From: Arachnopeziza araneosa
Lineage: Eukaryota > Ascomycota > Leotiomycetes > Helotiales > Arachnopezizaceae
DNA: 64,000 bases
Assembly: GCA_003988855.1 (NCBI GenBank)
Contig: QYAI01000041.1
Coordinates: forward strand, 1-64,000
Direction of reading: 5' to 3'
Made by a program: the position numbers and the translations under genes. This document shows positions 34,909 through 46,081 of the stretch, piece by piece (the first letter of the stretch is position 1; every line of letters begins with the position of its first letter). The notes beneath the pieces are model-generated. The model was not told the DNA's origin, made no database searches, and worked only from the letters and a program-made list of their open reading frames with translations.

Positions 34909-35891
34909 CTAGTTGCTCCATTTCATGCCACACGAAGTGCACACGTACCTGCCTTCGATTACCCAGAGGCGCTCAACATTTGTTCGGACACAACCTGATT
35001 TCTTCACGCAAGACTGCATTGGACACGGAGGAAGCTTGGAATCATTCGAGATGGCCTTCAATGCATCAACGGCAATCGCACTGTCGACACTGCAAAGATC
35101 AAGGAAGGTTTCGTCGGAAGCAAATTCTAGATGATGGCGACCAACAAACTTCATGGCAACGTGTTTTAGCATGTCGTCGCTCTCTGGAATTTGCTCATAC
35201 ATCAACTTCACGGAGGTCGAGAATGGAGCCAGATCTTTTTGCAGTTTTAGTCCTTCCTCGTACTTCTTCGCGGCCAAGACCATGAGCTCAGTGACATCCC
35301 ATTTATCTGCTGCGGCGTAGACCTTGACGTGGACTAGGAGAGATGCCAGGGTTGATTCAGGTTGAGTTGTGACTGGAACCTCCGATTTCAAGGTTGAACT
35401 CGTCAAGGTAACGGGATAGTCTTGGGTGTAGAGGAACTTGATGAACCGCTCAATGATCTCTGGATCGTCCTCTGGAAGATCAATTACCGCTGTAGAAGTC
35501 TCCTAAATAGATACAACAATTAGTAATCAGGAATTAAGAGAGCCAAACTCTACAACTAACCTTGAAAGGTCCCTTGACCATAGCCGCAAATGGTTTGCTT
35601 TGTGCGCAGACAATGCACCGATGCACGTTGAAGACTTTGCCATTGCAGGTGATGGTGAGATCGGAATACTCTCCTGTATCAAGGAGCTTTTGGAGGCTAG
35701 TCACCGTCAGCTTCAAATTTGACACACCAGGATCGATCATAACAGAAGCAAAATACTAACAGAGTGGGCTCTTTGCCATAACTACGGTTCACCATTTCCA
35801 CGATAGCTCTATCGAACTTGATCACAAATGTTGGTTTCGGATTTTTGTGATGAGGGAGAGCCCGCTGCGATGCTGAGAGTTCCAAAGACAT
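34909..35891 (-). CDS. BTB/POZ domain protein with Cys-rich C-terminus (286 aa, three exons)
   Basis: Exons 35891-35761, 35696-35561 and 35502-34909; phases close. The BTB domain runs from LLQKLLDTGEYSDLTITCNG through NVHRCIVCAQSKPFAAMVKG and TAVIDLPEDDPEIIERFIKF to VKVYAAADKWDVTELMVLAA. The last 40 residues have CPMQSC, then C, then CTSC (CVKKSGCVRT, GRYVCTSCGMKW), a spacing that suggests a small zinc-binding knuckle. The N-terminal exon (MSLELSASQRALPHHKNPKP) has no known domain. Function unknown. Confidence 0.78.
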
Positions 35892-36567
35892 GGTCGAAAG
35901 AGGGGTAGTGGTTTGGTCTTGCGGCCGCGTTTGTCGAGAAGTGGTTCCAATATTCATGGAATATGGTGAATAACCATAATACTTTATGAATAGCACTACT
36001 ATTTATGAATGATGAGTCATAAAATGAATTGTGCGCAACAGGGAAAACAAAGATCCAAGACTCGTGTTTTAAAAAGGCTGCACACAAAACTAACTATATA
36101 TTCACAAATAATAAATCAACGCACTGCAGCTATATTACTGTACACGATTCTCAAGACACGCTTCAATGCCAGAAGCATTTTTTGACTCTTTTTAGTTCAG
36201 AAGACCTCTAGGTTAGCAGATCTACTACTATTTCTACTAAAGCAATTCTAGGGGGCTGGTCGGGGGCTGTTTGATGGCCTAACTCCCGTCTAGCTCCATG
36301 TTCATATTGAAAGAGGAATCAGATGGTTGAAGAAGCCATAAATCATGCGGAATATTCATTCGATAGATTGTCATTCAGGAGTACTTGTACGATTCACAAA
36401 CTTCTGTATTATTCATGGATTGACCGATCGACAGATGTTTCGGTCTCGAGGCGAAAATATTTTGATGCACAAGGAAGTAATGTAAGCTTTTAACGCTCTA
36501 TTAGAAAATGCTAGAAAATGCCAGAACATGCTTCATTTCAAACATTAGGATTTTAGCTAATTACTTT
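35892..36567. other. Intergenic region, AT-rich
   Basis: No gene seen. It lies between the start of a BTB gene and the 3' end of the GH30 gene. Confidence 0.45.
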
Positions 36568-37926
36568 CTACCCTGGAATAAATGACACCATGGCTTTCCC
36601 TGCAACACTCGCGCTGAAGGAGCCCCCAGGAGCTGCGATTTTGTCCCCGAACACAAAAGCGTTGGTGTCATCTGTCAGAACCGGCTGAACCTGGGGAAAA
36701 GAACCAAACCCGGACACTGTGAAATCAACCTTACTCGAACCCGAATTGATAACCTGGAGGGATAGAGTACCGTCTAGGTTCTGGAAAGCACTAACGCCTA
36801 GACCTCCCGAGGACGAAGACTTGATCCTGACAGCGCCTGGACGTACGAAACGCCCAAAGTGAGCAAAGGCCCAGAGCCTCTTCGAGACCGAGATCGACGT
36901 GGAGGTCCACTGAACAAGCATGGCGTTGGAGCTGGACACTGCAGGTTCTGCACCGATCCAATACAAAAATGCGCTTAAGTTGCTGGTGGTAACACCACTC
37001 TGGATCCTCTGGGCCCATGTTAAGCCGCTGGATGAAAAAGATGTTGTCCATGAACCACTGAGGTCTGCCCACTCGGTCTGCCATACCGGCAAAGAAGAGA
37101 AAGAAAAGGCCGCCCCAGGACTTCCCGTGTATCCATGAGACGTCATGCCACCCAGTTTATCAATTGCCCCGCTGGACTTGACGGATTGCAACACAGTCGA
37201 AGAAATGCCCCATCCCTCGAAATCACAGCAGTTGATCAGGACAGAGGTAAACCCTGCAGTGTCCAGAGCACTCCGAAGGGCGGTAATGACTTGAGCTGCT
37301 TGAGCACCGTTGGAACGCATGCTGTCATAGGAAAAGCTAGCATCCGCTTCGTTGAGGAATCCAACATGCGAAATTTTAACACCAGAGTTGTTGTAATCCC
37401 GCACGTATTGTGTGATGTAGTCCGCATAAGCTGCGACCCAATTTCCTGACGAGCACGTCTCACCAGAGACTCCACATAGATAGCCACCGTTGGCCACTGC
37501 GCCGTTGGTTTTCATAAACGCAGGCGCCGACCAGGCATTGGCGTAAATGGTTTTGACTGAGTAATTGTTTTGGACGACCTGGCTAAGCCATACCTGTTCG
37601 TTGTCACTCCCATCCCAAGTATATGTTGGCGTCCCGGTTGCAGAAGATGGACCTTTTGGCTCGATCCCACCAGTTGTAATGATGTTTCGTAAGATGGTGA
37701 GGCCGGCTCCAGAAGTCGTGTTGAACAGGGTGTCTAGAACTTGTTTCCGAATGGTCTCCGGAAGATTATACAGCTGCTTTGAATGTCCAAACGCCTCGGA
37801 AAATCCAAACCCAATCATCTTTTGGTAGGTGGTGCTAGCATCGAGGGTGATGGTAGTAGCCCGCGGTTGCAGATGCAAGGCAGATGCCAACGGCCACGCT
37901 GCCAGAACAATTTGAACAGCTCTCAT
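36568..37926 (-). CDS. Secreted GH30 glycoside hydrolase (subfamily 7-like xylanase), 452 aa
   Basis: Single exon. I start at 37926 (MRAVQIVLAAWPLASA), which gives a signal peptide; the frame is open to 38040 but that extension would bury it. The catalytic acid/base is E193 (VGFLNEADASF) and the nucleophile E285 (VWQTEWADL). GFGFSEAFGHSKQLYNLPE and ILRNIITTGGIEPKGP, with an N-terminal and C-terminal beta-sandwich around the barrel, resemble fungal GH30_7 enzymes that act on (glucurono)xylan; endo-1,6-glucanase is the alternative. Secreted to the cell surroundings. The neighbour 0.6 kb upstream, on the same strand, is a Zn2Cys6 regulator. Confidence 0.88.
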   Translation of the reverse strand: MRAVQIVLAAWPLASALHLQPRATTITLDASTTYQKMIGFGFSEAFGHSKQLYNLPETIRKQVLDTLFNTTSGAGLTILRNIITTGGIEPKGPSSATGTPTYTWDGSDNEQVWLSQVVQNNYSVKTIYANAWSAPAFMKTNGAVANGGYLCGVSGETCSSGNWVAAYADYITQYVRDYNNSGVKISHVGFLNEADASFSYDSMRSNGAQAAQVITALRSALDTAGFTSVLINCCDFEGWGISSTVLQSVKSSGAIDKLGGMTSHGYTGSPGAAFSFSSLPVWQTEWADLSGSWTTSFSSSGLTWAQRIQSGVTTSNLSAFLYWIGAEPAVSSSNAMLVQWTSTSISVSKRLWAFAHFGRFVRPGAVRIKSSSSGGLGVSAFQNLDGTLSLQVINSGSSKVDFTVSGFGSFPQVQPVLTDDTNAFVFGDKIAAPGGSFSASVAGKAMVSFIPG

Positions 37927-38519
37927 CTTGACCTTTTCTTTCCTGAAGTGATCTCGACAGCCGCTCTCATCAGACTTCCAACTCCGACTTATAGCTGAAC
38001 GAAGAAACTCTCGCCAGAAAGGGACATTATTATTTACCATCAGGACAACAATATAATTTTTCCATCCAATGGCTAGGTATAAGTCGTCGGCTCCAAAGAT
38101 TACGCGCGAACCTCCTTTTTAACCGAAACGCGGGGTAGCGAAAGAGACAGCATTTATATTAGACGAGCTTGTTGATTTGGATTGTGCAACCTTGGCATAA
38201 AACCACTTTAAGCAAGTAGAGTAGATTTATTAACCTCAAGACTTGGCAGTATAGAAGTGTGGGGCCGTAAAACTCGGCCTCGCTAATTGTTGGAGTTGGC
38301 ACAGAGTAAAGACTCTGCTAAATAATTTCATATATCGAGGGTACTTGGATGGGGTTATTAAGTATTAGGAAGAGTGTTTAAGTTAAGGATAAATTCTGTA
38401 CCTAGCAGGTGAAGGAGTGACAAACAAACTGATTAAGCAATACCTCACCCGCAACGGGGTAAAGAACAATTTTTGATATATACCTCTTTCTTTCAGGTAT
38501 CCATTATCTATCCTTTCTA
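37927..38519. other. 5' flank of the GH30 gene
   Basis: About 590 bases, no gene. One GGCTAG (38071-38076) fits the GGCTAR core known for XlnR/Xyr1 xylanase regulators; a single hexamer is weak evidence. Confidence 0.35.
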
Positions 38520-40453
38520 TTACCAGCTAATTTCTCTCCTGACCACCTTCACGCTACCGTTAGGTTCAAGCTTACTCATCATCGCAATGAGGGTTCCTTC
38601 CCGCTTGAACAGGTTGAAATCCATCCTGGTCCCGCGCACTCGCGCCGGACTGGGGATGAAGTTATTTATCATTCCTTCCTCCTCGATTTCCATCACCGCA
38701 ATCGCCATCTTTCCAGCTAAAAGCGAATCCCAAACCCCTTCTCGCCTGGGGTTGGAGAGCAGGAGCCCAATGGCTTCTCTCCTCACTTGTGGATCTCGAC
38801 ACTTGATCGCCACGACGTACAGCTGTGGAATCATCGACAGATCGAAGGCGAAGGGTGGAAGAGTCTGAGGATGAGAGAGCAGCACCTTTATGAGACGGAT
38901 GATTGACTTGAAATCCTGAAGATATTGATCGTAGATCATCATGTCGTTTCCGAGAGCGGCATGAAGTGCCATGCGTGAACATGTCCACTTCATCTCCATG
39001 TTGGTAGCAGCCAGAAAATCTAGACTAAATGGTTTACTGCATAAAGTGCGATATATTGGCAGAAACCGTTCATGCCAGTCGTCCATCTCGTCTAGATGTA
39101 TCTGCTGTTCTTTCACTCCTTCCGGATCAATCTCTGTGCTCTGCGGCTGGCAGCGATTCAGAATACCACCGCCACCCATTCCTCCAATCTCTTTCATCTT
39201 AGACTTTACTTCTGGTGCGACATTGCGACGAAAGTCGGCTGAAGCTGCAATCCAATGCATTAACCGTCGTATAATAAGTTCATGATAGCCTCGAGACTCT
39301 TGGAGATTGTTGAAGTGCGGAGACATATGTAAAAGGCGCTCAGATCCACAATTCTTCATCAAACGATGGTATTCAATAGGTCGGTGGTCCAGAAAAGCCA
39401 TCGCTTGCATATCAAGCCGACTGAAAGCATGGAGAATTTCATCTTCAATGGTACCGGGAGCGGGAGATATAATGTCGAACAAAGAGTGATCAGCAGCGAT
39501 GGATGGCTGAGCTTCTCTTTTGAAATAGTCTTTCACTGAACTGAGACTTTCACTTTGTTCTTTCTGATATTTTGATTCTCGGGCTTTACTGCCAACCCAC
39601 TCCTCCAAAAGTCGAAGTCCAGATTGAATTTGTCCAAGGGCGGATTTGTGATTGCCATGGAAACTTTCGAAACAGATGATGAGGAGACAAGTCAAAAGTG
39701 TGGTACGTAAGTTGTGTACCCTGTTGATAATGGACTCCCGCATCTCCCGGATCGATAGGCTATATTGGTTCAGGGCAAAGATATGGTGCTCACCCATACC
39801 TGCTCTGGAATCATCAAACTCAGGCTTACTACTGAGCTGTCTTGTCCTCTCAAGAGCCCCAATTGCAACCATTGCATGGCGAACCGATGGTTCATGTTCC
39901 GCCGCTTGAAGTATCATAGAGTTCCAAAGCGGAAATTCATGATAGCCAGCCAGCTGACAGGCGACCTTTTCACGAAAAACACGGTAATATCGATACTCCT
40001 GCTCCGAGTTGAACATTAATGATGGAGGTTGAAATAAGAGTTGGGTATCTCGTCGCATCTCGGAGCGGTTCATCATACAGGGTAAAAGCGTCGGAGCCTT
40101 TGGAAGAATTGCCCGTTTCGTTGACAAGGGCCAGGACACATTCCCTGAATTTGTGGGAGTTTGCTGGTATCCATCACAATCGAATCCGTTTCTCCTGCAT
40201 TTCAAGCAACTGGGTTTGGTTTCGTCGCATTTTATTCTCCGCTTTCTATACGCCCAGATGAACTATCAAAATGTGATCCAAAACACGGGAACAATGTGAC
40301 GTAGAACGCTAACATCCCACGACGGGCAAGTTCCATGGGGATGGGTCAAGGTTTCTCGTACCTGCATGTAAAGCATCCTGTCTTAACCTTGGGTTTAAAG
40401 ACTCGTTTCCTGGAGGGTTGTTCTCTTGCTGACGATGCATCACAGGACATCAT
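38520..40453 (-). CDS. Zn2Cys6 transcription factor (605 aa, two exons)
   Basis: Exons 40453-40362 and 40245-38520, with the 116-nt intron cutting the zinc cluster between Arg31 codon bases. After splicing the cluster is complete: C27, C30, C37, C44, C47, C54 (GCFTCRKRRIKCDE, SCLKCRRNGFDC). The basic tail and DGY that follow are usual. The rest is a fungal-specific regulatory region (FREKVACQLAGYHEFPLWNS, AEHEPSVRHAMVAIGALE, LLTCLLIICFESFHGN), helical and typical of this class. Targets are unknown. It lies 0.6 kb upstream of the GH30 gene on the same strand; local control is possible but not shown. Confidence 0.9.
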
Positions 40454-41600
40454 GAATGATTATCTACTCAGCACAGCTTCATGTCATCCCATCGGGTTGC
40501 TGGCTGAGGGTATTCCCGAGTGGACGTAGATCAAAATGGTGATGGCACAGAACAAGGCCACAATACAAGAATTGAGAGTATGACGAGAGTTTGTTGCGAA
40601 TGCGTGAGCTTGCCGGCTGGCAGTTGGTCTAAAAATCAGGAAAGTTTGGAGCTGATGTCGGGGTGATAATTATTATTACGGGTCAAGTCTTCCTTTCGAT
40701 ACTTACGAGACAGTTCGGCTTCCCCGCTGACCACTATCCACACCGGTCGCCTTGGAAAAAAGAGGCTGGCTCGGTGCGCAAACACTGAACTCCACGATGA
40801 AGACCACAGCACTTTTGTAACCGCTTTTAATTTTATTTTGAATAGGTACGATACAATGGATTATTAAAAGAAACTTGTCACTCACCAAGCAATCTCTCTA
40901 CCTAGAATCGATGTAAATCAAGCTGTGATTTAGGTCCTCAAAGTAAATATGTTTCATGGAGCGGCAAACCCGGCTCCCCGCTGGTTTTCCATCGGTCAGG
41001 GCGCACCATCAGGACCAATCTTTTCGCTATGTGACCCGCCGGAGATTGCAAAATACTTTATCTCCTCCCGCGGTATCCTAGCGGCGATTCATCGAGCCGA
41101 AGACGGGGGCCTAGAGATGGCTGGAAAGTGAGGCGTGAGTAGGTGGTGTTATTTCGGGAACGCTAGCGATCTGTGCTTGAAAACAGCCTCACCGCGGAAA
41201 TTTGACGGTGGCTTTGTGCTGATGGGTTGATTTTGGATCTTGGCATGAATATTTGCAGACGTCAAAATTCGGACGGAAGTTTCTTAGGTCATGACATTTT
41301 GTTTACACTTTGGCGTGACACGGGTATGCACATCAAATCTGCATTGTTACTGACTTTTTTTGATTGAAATACGATTGACGCCGTCTTCCGAGGAGACCCA
41401 ACTTCATACCCTAAACTCAGCACAAGAGAAGCCTGTCATGTTTGGTAAAGATTCTTGAGATTATCATGCTCATATGACTGACGAATGGCATATGTACAAA
41501 AAGGCAAGTCAAGTAAGCTCAAGGTCTGTCTCCTCAGCAGAATCGGACTAGATCCCCTCGAATGAGAACTCATTCTTGGCAAAACCTTACCACTTGTCTC
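40454..41600. other. Intergenic region
   Basis: About 1.15 kb, no gene I can support. Moderately GC-rich around 40950-41130, where a 60-codon frame looks like chance. Confidence 0.45.
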
Positions 41601-42646
41601 CTAGTACCCACAAGGTCCAGGTAGGATTCCGCCAAGAGGGCTCGGATCATCATCTTCGCCCTTGGGAGGAAAATCAAATTCTTGCTGTCCCAACGGACAG
41701 ACTTGACTTACTCCCACAGTTGAATTTGTGGTGCTCTGAATCAAGAATTCACAATCGTTGGCGTCCGGGTTATAAGAAATAGCGACACAGTTCCCGGTGT
41801 GATGGCACGCAACGCAGCACCCGACTAGCGTCTGAGGCTGGTCTGGATACTGTGGGAAGAAATCGATATCACCTGGCGGAAACGCGCTGTTTACTCCATA
41901 GGCAGATGAAACACAATCCGCAGGAACGGTTGTCGTGAGGACCCCAGTACCGCTGATTATGACGGGTGGTTGTGTGACTGAGAATGGGAACGTGAGCGTC
42001 GTCGTGTGCCGTGTGGTGGTGAGTGTTACTGTTGTGGTGGAAAGGCAAGTATGCAAGGACTTCGTAGTCGTCGAGAGGGCAGTGGTTGTGGTGGGGGCGA
42101 GGAGAGAGGAGCAAGCTCTCGTAACACTTGCGGGAAGGCATGTTGATATTTCGGAGGGAGTCTGTGGTCCAGCTGGAACTGCACTGCGCTTGTTTATAGG
42201 ACGAGATTTACCACTGAATGAGTCAGTATCAGGATGACTCGTTTCCTGGGCGAGAGAACACACCTCGGGATTAAGACGCTGGAGCTATATTCCGTCCTTG
42301 TGAGCTGTGGCAAAATAATTGAACTGAATTTGTTGTAGAACAGTTAATTGGATGTCTCTTGGCTTTGCTGGATAGCTTACAAACTTGTTGCAGTCGCATG
42401 CTCCGTCGTGGTCACTGTTCTTACCGAGCAGGTCTGCGTTACTTTTACGATGCTAGAGAGCGTCTGCGTAGGAGCTTTCGAGGAATGTAGCAATGAGGTG
42501 CAGAAAGCAGTCCCGCTGGCGGAGAGACTCTCAAGCTGGTGAAGTGCATGGAGATAATCGCAACTGTCACTCCGGCGATTGAACACCTTCGATTCCACTC
42601 CGGCCTCAAGAACAGCTCCCAGCGCGAGCAGACACAGCAACTTCAT
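41601..42646 (-). CDS. Secreted Thr/Ser-rich protein with Cys-rich PAN/apple-like end (303 aa)
   Basis: Exons 42646-42381, 42296-42264 and 42213-41601; phases close. A signal peptide (MKLLCLLALGAVLEAG) leads to an N-terminal part with SGTAFCTSLLHSS, then a long Thr-rich mucin-like stretch (TTTTALSTTTKS, TTVTLTTTRHTTTLTF) that should be heavily O-glycosylated. The C-terminal 100 residues hold DCVSSAYG, QTLVGCCVACHHTGNCVAIS and DCEFLIQ, similar in pattern to PAN/apple-like domains of fungal surface proteins. No GPI signal is obvious. Likely a wall or secreted surface protein. Role unknown. Confidence 0.72.
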
Positions 42647-43999
42647 GACGTACAAGATTCATCGCATTGCAAAATTCCCACATTATCGCAAGCCACCTCT
42701 CTGTATCCTGCAGCTTTTCAGCCTTGGACACTATTTCATGCCAGTTTTCGGAGGTGGGCGGTTGGCCTCTTGGCACGAAGGGCTGGATCCCCAACGTGGC
42801 GCAAATGAGGGAAGATGATTGTTGGGATCCAGCCATGGCTGGAATTCAATTTCCTGGTGCGGTAAAGCCTTTGGGCCCGGAATGGTGATTGTCGAGACAT
42901 CGTTCAATGTGTCATCTAGAAAGGCGACGGGAGAAACAAACGTGCGCAAATTTGATATCACGGAGAGAGACTTGGGATGGCGACAGATGCATTAAATTAT
43001 TCCAATCCCACCTGGAGTTTCAGCACCCACCATCATTGACGTCAGGGCGGAGCAACGACTTGGCGGCGGGCTTTCAGGGTGGATTTCCGTTTACCAAAAA
43101 ACCGTCGTGATGGCGAATATCGGTCTCCAGATCATACCGCCTCTCTGCGGGAGCGACTTTCTCAGGAAATATTCAGAAGTCTCAGCAGTGGTCGCATTGT
43201 TTAAACACGAAGGCTCGAAGCAGGAGCCTGTTATCAGCTTTCGCTGCCCTCCGCTCACCGGAGATCCTCATCGGGCCAAAAAGAAGCATTTCCCAAAACG
43301 CAGCCAAGCTCCGGCGTCCTCTCCGCACGCCTTGTGAGAGGCTTCCGAGATTTGGGATCTCGGTGCCACCCGCAGATAAGATGGGGATGGAACCTGCAGG
43401 TATTCGGCCCAGAATCCGAGACGCCTGTCCACGGGGGTTACACAGCTAAGACGCTGTATCTGTACTCGCTGCTTTGACGACTTGGTCGTTCCGCAGATAT
43501 GCCACGTTCCAGTTTTAATGGTAATAAAATTCTTATTTCGAATAGGATGCGAACGAAAGTTTAGATGGCTTGACTTGCAGATTGGTCTGCTCAACACATA
43601 GTACAGGCTTAGCTGCCCTTCCGCAAAACAGTGATTAGCTCTAAATACACTTGTACGGTTATCAACCAGTCAACTCCGATAACAGCAAACTGCTTCAGAT
43701 ATCTTTTCATTTGAACTTTTTGTCGAGGCGGTTATCTCATGTCACAAATCCGGGACTCAAGTGAGGCTCAAGGGTTATGAACAGCCAAGATGTTGGATAC
43801 GATTCGTTCTCTACGTTGGGCATGTACAAATCTTTGAGAGATATTAAATCATGTTAGTCATTGTATAACTGATGTATCTGGATTTCAGCCCTTGGAGAAA
43901 TTCTTGGCATCCCTATCCTTGGTAAGGAAAACACTGCTATTCCTTACAAGATCGCTTGAGCCGATATCCAAACTACTTCTAGCGATATCTCGTTTTCTG
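42647..43999. other. Intergenic region
   Basis: About 1.35 kb. Many short frames on both strands, none with family likeness or a consistent splice model. Confidence 0.45.
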
Positions 44000-44390
44000 T
44001 TATTCAGAATCTGCTCCATTTCGGGATGAGCCATGCTCAACGTCCAAACTCCATTGATCTTCTGCCTCATCCTTCTTAGCTCCGCTTGTTTGATCTATGT
44101 ATCCTATGTCAACAATGTTGACGATGCACCGAGGAGCCTCATCTCTCTCTTCGGACTCCCATCGGGACATCGGATTCGTCATGTTTTCTGCTTCTTTATT
44201 GTTAGCGAAATTTGAACTTGCGACGGCGAGATGGCCTACTTTTCTCTGCCAAGGCTTTCTTTTTCTCGGAAGAAGTCTTCTTTCGAACAGATTGATGGTT
44301 GGATTGGTTTAGGTGTTCCGTTGGAGAACCATGGGATTGGAAAAAGTCAGAAGTGTTGGATTTGTTCTTATTATTATTGGAAGGAGACAT
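44000..44390 (-). CDS. Small hypothetical protein (112 aa, two exons)
   Basis: Exons 44390-44240 and 44187-44000, with a canonical 52-nt intron (GTAGGC donor, GCTAAC branch point, GCAG acceptor) that closes in phase. The N-terminal half is basic and Ser/Asn/Lys-rich (SEKKKALAEKK), the C-terminal half acidic (WESEERDEAPR). I do not recognise it. The intron signals are the main support. Confidence 0.4.
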
Positions 44391-44933
44391 AATTGTTTGA
44401 GAATAGAAGTAGGAGGGACGTTTTGGAATTTCTTCTGGATTTTGAAGTCAAAAGAAATATTGGCTTCAATGAAAAAGCGTTACATTGAAGGAACATTAGT
44501 CTACTTAAGAACTTTCTCAGACTCAAGGTTGAGGATTGTAAGAGTCAAGTTGTCGTTATGCCTTTCCGCCTTCGCGTTGGGGCCAATTTCCATATTGGCC
44601 ATCACCAAAGCAGACCGAGAGAGGAAGTCCTGGGAGTCTGCGAAGTACCACTCAGGAAAATGGCCCTCGATCTTGTTCGCAGTCCCTCATGAGCCACAAG
44701 GCACATGTTAAAAGTGCTCACCGCTTAGGAAAATGGCCCTCACTCGCCTCAGCAAACACATGGGAAAATCACAAGTCACGTGCGCAAAGATCACCGCTAA
44801 GGAAAATGGCCCCTAATCTTGGGCGCCCGAACTAAAGTTCATGTGCAATTGCGTAATGAGACTGCTAGGTTGGATATGCGTGTCGTGAGAAAGAATCTAA
44901 GGGCCTTTTTTGACCACCAATGCCTCGAAGTTC
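44391..44933. other. Intergenic region with 73-bp repeats
   Basis: Between the start of a small gene and the 3' end of the next. The only structure seen is the repeat array listed separately. Confidence 0.45.
44648..44830. repeat. Three degenerate 73-bp tandem units with AGGAAAATGGCCC core
   Basis: The core AGGAAAATGGCCC starts at 44654, 44727 and 44800, spaced exactly 73 bp. Units two and three are preceded by CACCGCT; units one and two share CACAAG(G/T)CAC(A/G)TG further on. The third unit decays after its core. It could be a minisatellite or a set of protein-binding sites 5' of the small gene at 44000-44390. Confidence 0.8.
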
Positions 44934-45848
44934 TTAGCCACACTGCATCGAGTTGTATGCATTTGATCCATTTGGCAGAAGAAGAAGTTGTGCCAACAAA
45001 TCTGAGCGCTTTTCCTTCCTCATTTTCTCAATGACTGGGAGCTTCTTACCCAGTCGATTGAGGAAAACCTTTTCACGAAACTTGATTTGCGAAAATTCCT
45101 TCATCTCATGCTCGTTCTTAAACTTGGGTGATTGACCTTCTTCGAAATGTTTAAAGGAAACATGAGATGTTAATGGAAAGTGCTCGCTGACTTTTGGTTG
45201 ATTTCCGCATGCGAGAAGCACCAAATGGTACAGCTTTATTTCTTCATCATCAAATTCTTGAACTTCCTCGACTACACCTTCGCTTTCAATCTGATTCGAC
45301 ATTGCTCTCTCCTGTCGTTCTTTCTGCCGATTCAGTTTTCGTTTTTCAAACTGTCGGAGTCTTGCTGTTTCGCGCTGGAGAGCGGTTTTCTGTTGAGGAA
45401 TAGCGTTCTGCATCTTCTCGCTGTGCTCCTCATTTTGTGGTGTTGGCTCACTGTGCACGCCGTTGCTTGAACCTTCAGTACTTGTGCTATCCACTTTGTA
45501 AACGACCATAATCAGTCCATTTTTGGAAACTTCCAATACAGTTCGCTTCACCAGCCTCTTGATACTCTTTAATCGATACCGTCGTAACTTATCATCGATA
45601 TCCTCAGCGGAATAGACTCGAGCCTTGAACCCTTCCGCAAGCGAGTTCTGTGGGGTGGACCAAACCGAATAGACGTCGAAATGGCTTTCTCTTCGGAGTA
45701 GCTTCTCCAGTTGATATCGACTATCAAGTACAAAGGCTCCGCTGGGATCATTATCTCTCGCGTCGCGCGACCCTAGGTCCAAGAACTTGGGAGCTCGAAT
45801 TTCTTCCTCGAGCGCTGTGCTGGACGGGATTTCTTCGTTGCGAAGCAT
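44934..45848 (-). CDS. Hypothetical fungal protein (304 aa)
   Basis: Single exon. I start at the Met at 45848 (MLRNEEIPSS); an in-frame Met at 45872 adds eight residues. I do not know the family by name, but the segment YQLEKLLRRESHFDVYSVW and YRLKSIKRLVKRTVLEVSKN is like an N-terminal domain often seen in uncharacterised fungal proteins. The middle is a charged coiled coil (RETARLRQFEKRKLNRQKER); the end is basic. No signal peptide or membrane helix. Confidence 0.6.
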   Translation of the reverse strand: MLRNEEIPSSTALEEEIRAPKFLDLGSRDARDNDPSGAFVLDSRYQLEKLLRRESHFDVYSVWSTPQNSLAEGFKARVYSAEDIDDKLRRYRLKSIKRLVKRTVLEVSKNGLIMVVYKVDSTSTEGSSNGVHSEPTPQNEEHSEKMQNAIPQQKTALQRETARLRQFEKRKLNRQKERQERAMSNQIESEGVVEEVQEFDDEEIKLYHLVLLACGNQPKVSEHFPLTSHVSFKHFEEGQSPKFKNEHEMKEFSQIKFREKVFLNRLGKKLPVIEKMRKEKRSDLLAQLLLLPNGSNAYNSMQCG

Positions 45849-46081
45849 CTCACTTATCAGAATCGTTAACAAGCAGCAAATGTATAAAATTGTAAAAATA
45901 AATAAAGAACAGGACTGTCAGAGTTAGGTAGGTAGGTATCTAGTTGTGATGGGAAATTTATTCAGTTGTTTAACGAAAAGGAAATGTAAGAAAAAGGTCA
46001 ATCATAGAAATAAAGCAGGTTTAAATCCGAATTACTGTCCATTTCAGAGCGCAAATTCAACTTGACACCTCAAAATCTAAC

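Noticed and set aside
38071..38076. GGCTAG as an XlnR site of the GH30 gene
   Set aside because: A single degenerate hexamer is expected by chance; kept only as a note.
40949..41131. 60-codon open frame
   Set aside because: No family likeness; GC-rich chance frame in an intergenic region.
43107..43337. 76-codon open frame among many short frames
   Set aside because: No domain, no splice partner, neighbours in all frames are equally open.
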